Shown piece after piece: positions 32,521-42,019 of a DNA stretch of 64,000 nt (positions are counted from its first letter, which is position 1; each line of letters opens with the position of its first letter). Source of the stretch: Orobanche coerulescens (taxonomy: Eukaryota; Streptophyta; Magnoliopsida; Lamiales; Orobanchaceae). Under the pieces are notes generated by a model. It ran no database searches. It had not been told where the DNA came from and saw only the letters and a list, made by a program, of their open reading frames with translations. The stretch covers positions 111,027,501-111,091,500 of the forward strand of contig CM065811.1 of NCBI GenBank assembly GCA_033398695.1, given 5' to 3'. The position numbers were made by a program, and so were the translations under genes.

Positions 32521-34330
32521 ATGGCACTTATGGATCAGACTGAAGGTAACGCTTTCAACCGTCCATTTTTCTTCGACGGCTCTAATTTTATGACCTAGAA
32601 GAAAAAGATGGCAATATTCATCCAAGCCTACGATATTGAGATTTGTAAAGTAATCACACTTGGTCCAAAAATTGCCAAGAAAGAAGATGGATCATTGAGA
32701 AAATTCGACGAATATAATGATGAAGACTGGAGAAATATGCATATAAACTCCCGTGCCACCTAACTTATTTATTGTGCACTAAATACGGAAGAGCTAAATC
32801 GAATCTCGGCATATGAAAGTGCTAAAGAAACATGGGATATTCTCGAAGTCACACACGAGGGGACGAGCCAAGTCAATGAAACAAAAAATAACATGCTCCT
32901 CCGCGACTATGAACTCTTCTCCATGAAGGATGACGAAATAATCACCAACATGCTGGACCATTTTTCAACAATTACAAATGGCCTTGCGTCATTTAGAAAT
33001 CCCATATCTAGTAACGACAAGGCGAAGAAGATCCTTCGATCTCTTCCTCGAGAATAGGATGTCACGGTGACGGCAATCATGGAATCAAAGGACCTCAACA
33101 AACTTGAATTCAATGCTCTCATAGGATCTCTTATAAATTATGAGATGGTGCTAAAAATCGAGAGGCTCCAAACCTAAGCCTGTGAGAAAGTTGTTGCTTT
33201 CAAAGCCGATAGCGACAACGACGATGAATTTCTAGAAAATGAGGACGATGAGGAAATTGCTCAATATGTCAAAAATATGAGACGATATAAAAGCTTGATT
33301 CAGAAAAGGCGAAATATTCTTGGTCAAGATCCTAAAAACGACCAAAGAAAGAAACGGTTTATTTCTACGAAAAAGTTTGATAACAATTATCGTAGGTGCG
33401 GTAAATCTGGATACTGTGCTAAAGACTACCGGGTAAACCTGAAGGGTCAAACTGATCGATTCAAAAAGAAGTAAGTCTTAATTGCATCTTGGAGCGATGA
33501 CGGGGATGAAATTGAAGGAATCGAGGAATCCAATCTCGCTCTTATGGCACTTGAATCCAGTCTAGTAAAGGTAATGAACTCCTGGACGCTTTTGAATCTC
33601 TAAACAACGAGTACGATGAAATGGTAAAAAATATATCTTTGAAAAATAAAATAAAATCTCACGAGATGGAAAATTCAAATCTACAAAATAAAGGCAAAAA
33701 CATCTAGTTAGATCATACTTCCTGCCTTAACAATGAAAATATTTTGAAAATTGAGTTGTCTAAAACTCAAAAAGAATTAAAATACATGATGAATAAATTC
33801 ACTCTCGGTAATGAGAAATTTGAGAAACTTCTATCCATTCAAAAATCTCCTTTGTTAAAACAAGGTCTTGGTTTTGATCCATTTAAAAGAGAACAATCTC
33901 TTATAAATCCTGATAACATTAAAAAACCAAAAATCAAAATCATGTATGAGAATTGAATGAAGAAGGTAATAAAAAGGTCCATTCAAAATTGAGGACTATA
34001 AAGGTTCGACAAATTTGGGTTCCTAAATAAACAATAGTCCTGAATGCCATTAGCATTGTTAACACTGGAGGACCCCAAAAGGGCATGGGTGGGTACCAAC
34101 ACAACCGCAACAATTCATATTTGCATGTACCTCGTCTAAAGGAAAGCAAGTAGTATGTTGCCAGTGGCTGCTCCAGACATATGTGCGGCACCAAAGAGTT
34201 GTTCGAAGAATTTGAATATCAAGAACAATGATTCATTACCTTTGGTGACAACAAAAGGGGAAAGATTACAGGCACCGATCTTGTTGATGATGCAGGTACA
34301 CTCTCAGAAGTCCAGCTAAAAGAACCAAAA
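32521..34330 (+). pseudogene. gag and protease region of G
   Basis: From the ATG at 32521 (MALMDQTEGNAFNRP), a SIRE-type gag with UBN2-like domain is readable (SAYESAKETWDILEVTHEG, KILRSLP). In-frame stops near 32597, 32761, 33056, 33175 and 33473 mostly fit single C-to-T or G-to-A changes. The zinc knuckle (about 33393) reads YRRCGKSGYCAKDY, with Tyr at three of four ligand positions. A Lys-rich helical stretch (33744-33930) follows. The protease site near 34165 reads VASGCSRHMCG, with Ala for the catalytic Asp. Coding then jumps to the RT linker; the integrase is absent. Confidence 0.82.
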
Positions 34331-34406
34331 AATACTCATGAAGTCTCGATTGACAAATTGCCAAAAGATGGGAAGCATGTACGAGGCCATCGCAAAGACT
34401 TGGTGA

Positions 34407-36018
34407 TTGGAAATACTGAGGACGAAATTCAAACTCGAAAAAAAAATGCTTGAATTTCAGAATAATTGTGCTTTCGTATCCGAAATCGAACCCAAGAACA
34501 TCAATGAATCACTTGATGATGAAAGCTTGGTCATGGCAATGCAGGAAGAGCTTGTGCAATTCGAGCGAAATAAAGTTTGGGAATTAGTTCCTGCTCCTGC
34601 GGATAAACTTATCATCGGAATAAAATGGGTGCATAAAATAAAGCATGATGAAGATGGTTACCCAATTAAAAACAAATCACGTCTAGTTGCTCAGCGCTAC
34701 AGTCAAGAGGAAGGAATCGATTATGATCAAAGTTTTGCCCCTGTTGCTCGACTTGAATCCATTCGACTTCTTTGTGCTTTTGCCTCTCACAGGAAAATCA
34801 AATTATTCCAAATGGATGTCAAAAGTGCGTTTCTCAACGGATCCATTCAAGAAGATGTCTACGTAAAGAAACCTCCAGGCTTCGAAGATCATCAATTTCC
34901 ATATTATGTCTACAAGCTCAACAAACCTTCCTATGGTTTGAAGCAAGCTCCACGAGCCTGGTATGATCGTTCAAGTCAATTTCTTATTACTCATGGCTAC
35001 ATAAGAGGTAAAATCAACAGTACTTTATTTATAAAAATTGTAAACAATGTTATGCTTATTTGTAAAATATATGTAAACGATATTATTTTCGGCGCTACTA
35101 ACGAATCTCTTTGTCAAGATTTTTCGGATCTAATGAAGGGAGAGTTCGAGATGAGTATGATGGGAGAATTGTCATTCTTCCTCGGGCTCCAAATTAAACA
35201 ATTTGAAGATGGGATTTATTCATCAAACTAAATATACTCACGACCTCCTCAAAATGTTCAAAATGGAAATTAGCAAAGAAATTCCAACTCCAATGTCATC
35301 TACATTAAAATTGGACAAAGACGAAAATGGGAGATCCATCGACCAAAAGCTATATCGAGGTATGATCGGATCTCTGCTTTACTTAACTGCAATTAGACTA
35401 GATATAATTTTTGCTACATGCTTATGTGCTATATTTCAGTCGAATCTTAAGGAATCACATTTAACTGCTTGCAAACGTATCTTTCGTTATTTAAAAGGAA
35501 CTATTGGTCTTGGACTATGGTATCCATCATGTTTGGATTTTAATTTAATTGCCTACTGTGACGCCGATTTTGGCGGATGTAAAATTGATAAGAAAAGTAC
35601 TAGTGGTACATGTCATTTTCTCGTATCCTATCTAATTTCCTGGGGAAGCAAGAAGCAAACCAGTGTAGCGATTTCAACAGCCGAAGCCGAATATGTAGCT
35701 GCTGGTAGTGCTTGTGCCCAAGTATTATGGATCAAAAATCAACTCCGAGATCATGATATTCATTTTGAAATTACTCTTATTTTATGTGATAACACTAGTG
35801 CTATAAATCTCAGTAAAAATCATGTTTTACATAGTCGAACCAAGCATATTGATATAAGACATCATTATCTTCGAGATCACATTCAGAAAAAGGATATTCA
35901 TTTAATTTTTGTCGGTACAAAAGTTCAGCTTCCTGATATATTTACAAAACCTTTACCTGAGGAATCATTTAATCATATTCGTCTACAACACAGTATTGGA
36001 CACATCGATAATTTTTAA
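34407..36018 (+). pseudogene. reverse transcriptase-RNase H of G (integrase deleted)
   Basis: Two frames (34407-35231 and 35203-36018) join at a frameshift near 35205. RT motifs: NKVWELVPAP, KSRLVAQRYSQEEGIDY, QMDVKSAFLNG, YGLKQAPRAWYD, and the catalytic box YVNDIIFG (about 35069), in which the first Asp of YVDD is Asn. RNase H motifs: YCDADFGGCKIDKKSTSGTC, ISTAEAEYVAA, CDNTSAINLSKNHVLHSRTK, and the end DIFTKPLPEESF. Between protease and RT there is no room for the roughly 500-residue integrase. Ty1/copia order and SIRE-like sequence are clear. Confidence 0.88.
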
Positions 36019-36075
36019 AAGACTATCTTTTAATTCGTCTTATGAGAATTCATTACATGGGATATTTTCTTGGCC

Positions 36076-36272
36076 TAGCGCGCGCTAGCATTATATCATT
36101 AACGCGCGCTATCTCTCCTTCCCAGAATCTAAACACACCCGATAGCGTACGCTAGTAGATGTTTTTACATATGCTACTTAATTTCCTTTCTAAATGCCTG
36201 AAAGAACTGGGGCAGTACAGTAGCCTATTCTTTTATTTATAACGTATGTTATGTTACCCATAGCGCACGCTA
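36076..36272. repeat. Internal TAGCGC palindrome array upstream of extra ORF of G
   Basis: Six copies in a 4-2 layout: TAGCGCGCGCTA (36076), TAACGCGCGCTA, TAGCGTACGCTA, a weak TTACATATGCTA, then TAACGTATGTTA and TAGCGCACGCTA (36261). The spacer has GGGGCAGTACAGTAG, like the spacers in the C LTR. It lies between the RNase H stop (36018) and the extra ORF. Confidence 0.85.
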
Positions 36273-36412
36273 ACGAGTCGGTCTTTAACTTAAAATACCA
36301 ACAGTCGGCCGATACCCTTTGATATCTTCATAAACCCTAAAAATTTCGGCGACAATTTCTCTCAAAAATTTCACCTTCTTTTCGCAAATTCATCCCAATC
36401 TCCTCTGAATCT
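36273..36412 (+). promoter_or_regulatory. Putative internal promoter/leader of extra ORF of G
   Basis: A TATA-like CTTAAAATACC (about 36288) follows the last palindrome by about 15 bp, then a CT-rich leader runs to the ATG at 36413. This is inferred from the parallel with the LTR layout (array, TATA, leader). Confidence 0.35.
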
Positions 36413-37676
36413 ATGGTGAGCGGATCGAGAGTACCCACGAAGAAGCAATACAAATGTGCAAAACGTACTCGCGAGCCCGAATTCGATGCAACTCGCTTCA
36501 TCTCTTCTACGGCGTTTAAGGTATTTTCAGGAATCCTTCCACAATATCAAATAACGGACTATTATTACTTCACTTTCCATAGCTTAGAACGTGCTAAAGT
36601 TGCAATCCGTGAGTTCTTTTCATCTTTGGGTATTGACCGATTTGTTGAATGTAAAGAACCTATATACCCTGGATTTGTTTCATGAATTCTTTTCGAATCT
36701 TCATATTGGAGAAAGTGAGGAATCTTCCTCTTTGGTTCTTAATAGTCTTGTTGGTGGTACAGTGGTGAAAATCTCTTCAGAAATTCTGAATCAATTGTTC
36801 GGTATATCTATGGATGGTTTTGCTTGCTCTGGGAAATCGCTTGTCGAAGAATCGGATTTAACTGAGCTTGAGTTGATGGAGTTTCTGAACTCGAAGGCGG
36901 TTATCAAAATAATCGACGACGTCTTCGAGAATAATGGCTTTGGAATCCAAATACAGTTACTCTTAGTCACTCTCACCAAATGCCTAATGCCGAAGGTAAA
37001 CACTCAACATAAACTTGTGGGAATCGACAAGCATGTGGTTTATCGAGATTTGAACGATGATAAGATTGATTTCGCGACAATTGTCATGGGTTGGATGAAA
37101 GGCAAAGGTGACCTCTTTCGGTCCAAACATTATGAGGCTAGATCACGAAAGGACGGAATGCCTTTCGGCTTGGTTCTTACCGTTATATTCCGTCATCATA
37201 ATGTCAACCTCTCGGGAGAGCCATCAGTTCCGGTCTCTCGTGGGCATGATATTCCCGATGCTACTCTTAAAGAGATGCACTATGTAGAGACGAATAACCA
37301 TGGTTGGGTTTTATTTCAATGTTTAAAAGAAGACGATGAGGTACCAAAAGGGACACGGGTGCCGACACCGTCCGAGCGGATTACGAGACGAGGTCCAAAA
37401 ACTCTTCAAGAATTGCAAACAGGATCCTTTGTTAGACCTCTGAATATTAAAGGAAAGAGGAAGGTGAATGTCGACGAGAATAAAGAAGGTGACTTAATCG
37501 CCCCGATGCATAGCCTAGAAACGTCACAACTTGAGATTCGGGATGAAGTTCGCTCTCTTCGAACAGCAGTTCGTTCCGTCAAAAATCTTATAGAGGATTT
37601 TATTCATTTTTTCAATCCAACCTTTCCATTCCCTACCTCACATCCCGACGAAGAACCTTCGACTTCCATGTCTTGA
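36413..37676 (+). pseudogene. Extra (env-position) ORF of G, SIRE type
   Basis: One frame (36413-36685) passes to another (from about 36670 to 37676) by a single-base shift, together about 420 residues. The N-terminus is basic (TKKQYKCAKRTREPEF). The middle has EFFSNLHIGE, VGGTVVKISSEILNQLFGI, and later DFATIVMGWM and GMPFGLVLTVIFRHHNV. The C-terminal 90 residues hold a coiled-coil stretch (SLETSQLEIRDEVRSLR). SIRE elements are known for such an 'env-like' ORF, but I see no signal peptide or membrane span, so an envelope role is unsupported. The middle resembles the second ORF of H. Confidence 0.78.
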
Positions 37677-38032
37677 TTTCTCGACGAATAATTTGACGTG
37701 TATTTTTGATGAATTTGGTTGTTCTGTTTCTTGTTTGATTTAATGTGTGATTTAGTTTCTTTTGGTTGAATAGTCGTGTTTGCATTTAGTCGTGATGAAG
37801 TTTGGAAGTTTTTAATGAAGAAAGCTTGCATGTTGTCTTTGATATGATTTGTCTTATTTCTGTTTTATCAAGAATAGCACCGATTCAGGGGAGAGTAGCT
37901 TTTTGATTATGTGAAATCGGGGGAGAAAACACTCAAAAACGAAAAATACTAACTCAATTGAACAAAGTACTTTGATTCGAAATTTTTTTAAATCTTTTTT
38001 TGTAGGTATTTATTAAATGTTTTGACATCATC

Positions 38033-38046
38033 AAAAAGGGGGAGAT
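38033..38046 (+). other. Polypurine tract of G, right unit
   Basis: AAAAAGGGGGAGAT directly before the LTR (TATTGGACAA). Confidence 0.85.
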
Positions 38047-38934
38047 TATTGGACAAATTATTTTGATGATGAATTCTTTCAAAACATTTAAAACGATACT
38101 CAAATGTCGTGTATCACAAAAGTTACAATATATACACAAATAGCACACGCTACACATCTGTATTAGCGCACGTTAACGGAAAGTTACCTGAAGCATCATC
38201 TGATCCTCAGTGCACGCTAACCAAAAGTCACCTGAAGTCTCACCTGATGTTTAGCGCATGCTACGTATAAATATTAACGCACGTTATGAGTTGGCATAAC
38301 GCACGCTATAGGATATAATTACGCACGCTACCTGATAGTATTTTCAAGACAGTAAGGTCTGGACTCAAATCAAAGCAACAGGAAGCACATGCTACGAAGA
38401 AAATAGCACACGCTATTGCGGTCAGTAACGTATGCTACGTTGATACTTTACGCACATTACCTGGAAGTATTTTAAAGGCAGTAAGTTCTGGAATTCAAGA
38501 ACAGAAGCAAGAAGCGCACGCTAAGCATGGAAGTAACACATGCTATGAGGATCTAGCAGCGCACGCTATTATATACATATTAGCGCATGCTAAATGTTCA
38601 AATTATATACGTTGGTCATTCAACCGTTGGACATCAAAGTCAACACAAGAATCACGCTCAAATCTGGAAAGCATATCCTGAATGTCTACCGCATGCTAGG
38701 AATGATTATTAGTGCACACTAAGTTCAAAATTTATCCGTTGGAAAGAGACGTTAAGAGACAAGCCCGTTGCATGTCAACGTCAGAAGAAAAGTTGGTTGA
38801 CTAAGCCGTTAGCGCACGCAATGCATAAGAGTTAGCACATGCTAAACTCCACAAATCAGTAACGTCTATAAGGCTCAAAATTCCTATAAGTACCATCACA
38901 TTTGGAATTGATGGGCACACATTTTACTCTATTA
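38047..38934 (+). repeat. Right LTR of G (888 bp, internally deleted)
   Basis: It matches the middle LTR but starts TA and ends TA (both single transitions from TG...CA). About 545 bp are missing between GGGCACAC (38920) and TTTTACTCTATTA, that is, everything between the TATA area and the LTR end. GATTG follows. Confidence 0.9.
38141..38844. repeat. Palindrome array, right LTR of G
   Basis: About 19 TAGCGCACGCTA variants. Groups of four (near 38250-38330, 38390-38460 and 38515-38592) are separated by spacers with GTCTGGACT or GTTCTGGAAT, like the CTGGACT spacers in gypsy B and C. Smaller groups flank them. Confidence 0.88.
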
Positions 38935-38995
38935 GATTGGATCCACTTCCAACTTGTGAATCTTGCCTTAAAGGCGAAATTACTAAGTACCCATT
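38935..38995 (+). pseudogene. Copia D fragment: end of GAG-pre-integrase domain
   Basis: Sixty-one bases between G and I encode DPLPTCESCLKGEITK, the Cys-X2-Cys end of the copia pre-integrase domain. The frame continues D on both sides of the nested elements. The first five and last five bases are the two target duplications. Confidence 0.88.
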
Positions 38996-41900
38996 TGTAA
39001 TATCCGCAATTTTCGATTTCCGGTAATTTCTTTTTTTCGGCCGAAGTCTGTTTTGACGACTCGCTCATGACCGTTTCGTCATTCTGAGAATGATTAATTC
39101 TACACTTTTTGACATCCGAGTTCGCTTTGAGTCGCTTTTGTTGAGTTCCGTTATTTTTAACGACTTTTCCGCACTCGAGTTCGGTTCTTGCGAATCTCGT
39201 TCGAAACTGCTGTTTCGAGTTTCCCGTAAGTCCGTTTAACTTTGTTAGACGTGTTGTGAACTTCCGTTTGATTATTCGATCACGTATCGTGATTTCCGGG
39301 CGTTTTGGGCCATTTTGTAATTTCTTGAAAGTTACGTATCCGTATCCGTAATTGTCGTCTCGACCCGCTTCTTGGTCGCGTATGATTGAATATGGTATTA
39401 CGCTTTCATTTCGAGTCGCTTATGTTGTCCGCGAACTTTTCGCCGTGTTCGTTCCGCACGTTTTGAAAATCGGGTCGCCGAGCCAGCGGTGGCGGATCGG
39501 CCGACGGCGGATCGCCGGACGATTGCGGCACCGCCGGACGGTGCGGTAGAACCGGCGAGCGCACGCCACGGCCGGAAGGCCGCGCGCGCTAACCGGCAGT
39601 GTAGCGCACGCCGCCAGTGGCCTAGCGACGCCATCTGCCCGGGCAAGGGGGTTTCGAGGTTCTAGACTCGGTCAGATCGGCGGTGTAGCGCACGCCACGC
39701 CGAGCGTAGCGCGCTAGTCGGCAGCGTAGCGCACGCCGCCGGCCGGCTAGCGACGTTACTGGCGGCGGTCGATCCAGTGGCTCTCGACAGTGGGCTAGCG
39801 CGCAGCTTCCGGCCGTAGCGCACGCTAGCGGAGTCGGGTCGGCAGAGTTTGGTCGGGCAGAGTTGGTCGGTGATGCCGGGTCGTGGGCTCCCGGCCGAGG
39901 GTGCTCGGCCGATACGGCCGATAGCGCACGCTAGTCCGGGAAGGCTAGCGCACGCTAGTCGGGCCAAGATAAATATGGTCGAAATCACATTTCACTTCGC
40001 TTTTCATTTCCTTCCTTCTCCGACCGCGAATGACGATTCATGGGCGATTTAAGCCATGTTGTTTAACAACAAAACCATGAAGTTCGGAGTCCATAACATC
40101 AATCAATCGTTATCATCCTTTGATCCAGTGAATCAAGGTAATCTTCCTTAGAACCCTAATTTCGTGAATTTGGGGATTTTTGCAATTTCGTCCGATCTGC
40201 TCCGTGTTGTTGATTAATTCATGATGGGTATGATTAATATTGGTAGTATTCTTGTGTTTAACATCATTTAATCCATTGTTCTTCGTCGAATCGAAGTATA
40301 TTTCTTGATTTCCTTCGAGTTGACTTTTTGGGGGATTTGTCCCCGATCTCGTTTTTCATCCGTTTTCCATGGATCGATTATGGTTAAATGATGTTATTAA
40401 ACATATTCTATGGATTGTATATCCATAATTCAACTTGGAATTCCGTTTTTGGGTTTTGACGGAACGAATCGTGTTCTTGGCCGTTTTGGGAAATCCTTGA
40501 ACTTTCGTCATTTGTTCTTTGAATTCACGGCTTTGGGTCGTACTTTGGAATTCATTTTCGTTGTTATTGTTTTCGTCGTAGTTCATTGTTGTGGATTGTC
40601 GTTCGGTGGATTCGGCGAGTTCGTAGTCGGTTCGTGCCAACCTACTTGGCCGATTCTCCGTTGTGGTCATTCGAGGCAAGTACCTTGTCCATACTTTTCT
40701 TGTTTCGTGGATATGATGATTGGTGATCGTCTTGATTTGTTTGTTTGTTTGAAATGAGTTTTCAAAAGATTTGGTTAGCCTCGTTAAAGGCCCTCTTTCA
40801 AAACCGTGTGTTTTGTGATTGGTGTGGTTCGTGAATAACTATGTGAATTCTATGTATATGCTTGGTGTTCATGTTGCACTTGGTATTGTGTGGGCGTATA
40901 TTATTTCATTTCGGTGCGTTGTGGATTGACGTGGTGTTTTGCTAAGTGTTTGATGCCTGGGCGAATTGTTTGAATATCCTTGATGTGAAATGTTATTTTT
41001 GGGAATTTGTGGAAATGGTTCAAGGTCTACGGTGGCAAATGGCAAGAGATCATGTGGCGAGGATGCAACAAGTGATTGATCCAACCGTGAGAGCACGAGA
41101 TAATCTACGGTGGCACATGGCATGTGATCATGTGGCGAGATGCAACAAGCGATTGATCCAACCGTGAGATGTGTGTGATTTGTTTCGCTAGCCAGCTCGG
41201 GAGGGTCCTTCGAGGCCTCGAGTGGGACGTCGGTGGTATCGTCCCGGTCCTAGGCGATGCGCGTGCGTGATTATGTTTCGTTAATTTTTCGTCCGTTGAG
41301 GACACGTGATGTTGGGCTTTGACCCTGTAAATTGTTGGTGATTTCCTATTTGCGAAAACAAAACCTTTCAATGTGACCCTATTGATTTTGGAAAGAGAAG
41401 GATTTTATAATCCTAAATTGTTTTCTATTAAAACTCTCGATGGCATTTTAAACTGTTTTGTAAATTGTTTCCCTTATTTGCGATCTTTCGGTTTTGGAAA
41501 TGTTTACCCAAACTCTTGCCTCGGGAAGTACTTTTCTTTACGTTTGGATCTTTGAGGATTCCTGATTATCATTGTTCTTGGAACTTGTATTGTATGGCTC
41601 GTATTTTTGCACTTGTACTTGCACTAGCAAAACGGTGAGTTTGCTAACCCCCGAGTATTCGGGGGTGGATGTCTATTTTGCATTCAGTTTTGGAGCATTG
41701 CATGGTCGGCACGAAGGATGATGAAAGATGAACGATACTAATCACACGAGGATCCGTTGACGCTGCTTTTGGTCTAGTTGTATTTTCTTTTCCGCCGCAA
41801 GATCTTTTCCCGTTGTACGGAGTTTATTGTATTTTGACCCCTGCGTGGGTATGTGTTTGGAATTGAGTTGTATGTATTCGTTGAAAGACCAAATCGGTCT

Positions 41901-42019
41901 CTGAGTCATTTTAGCCTTAAAGGCGAGATTTAGATGTTTGATTTTAGTTATCGGCTGGTAGATCCTCGAGGAGAGGGTCTACGGCGTGTAATATCCTGAG
42001 CGGATTTGGGGGTGTTACA
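38996..42019 (+). repeat. 5' LTR of I (3024 bp)
   Basis: It starts TGTAATATCCGC and ends GGGGGTGTTACA. A GC-rich palindrome array (39557-39957) is followed by a TATA-like GATAAATATGG (39968), a donor-like CAAG/GTAATC (40138), a doubled block with CTACGGTGGCAAATGGCA.../GATTGATCCAACCGTGAGA (about 41029 and 41107), a CCCCCGA/TCGGGGG hairpin (41649-41667) and an acceptor-like CATTCAG (ending 41687). Confidence 0.93.
39557..39957. repeat. GC-rich TAGCGCACGC array in 5' LTR of I
   Basis: About 12 copies, many with the 3' arm changed (TAGCGCACGCC, TAGCGACG), grouped 4-4-2-2. The final two are exact TAGCGCACGCTA and end 10 bp before the TATA-like box. Surrounding DNA is unusually GC-rich (GCCGGCCGGC). 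Confidence 0.85.

Larger units (their letters stand above)
21171..38934 (+). mobile_element. Element G: SIRE/Maximus-type Ty1/copia tandem (LTR-int-LTR-int-LTR), carries H
   Basis: A single 5-bp duplication, GATTG, bounds the whole block (21166-21170 and 38935-38939). Inside are an LTR stub (21171-21270), a 3' internal scrap (21271-21930), a complete LTR interrupted by H (21931-22330 plus 31429-32461), an internal region (32462-38046), and a shortened LTR (38047-38934). An extra ORF after RNase H and an initiator tRNA-Met PBS fit the SIRE lineage. The arrangement implies LTR-LTR recombination between sister copies followed by deletion in the left unit. Confidence 0.88.

Noticed and set aside
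36413..37676. Envelope glycoprotein in copia G
   Set aside because: Position matches the 'env-like' ORF of SIRE elements, but there is no signal peptide, membrane span or glycoprotein-like Cys pattern; the C-terminus is a coiled coil. Called an accessory ORF instead.
39352..39988. Arg/Ala-rich ORFs on both strands in the LTRs of I (also 44974-45530)
   Set aside because: They are GC-rich palindrome array sequence; the reading frames are not kept between the two LTR copies.
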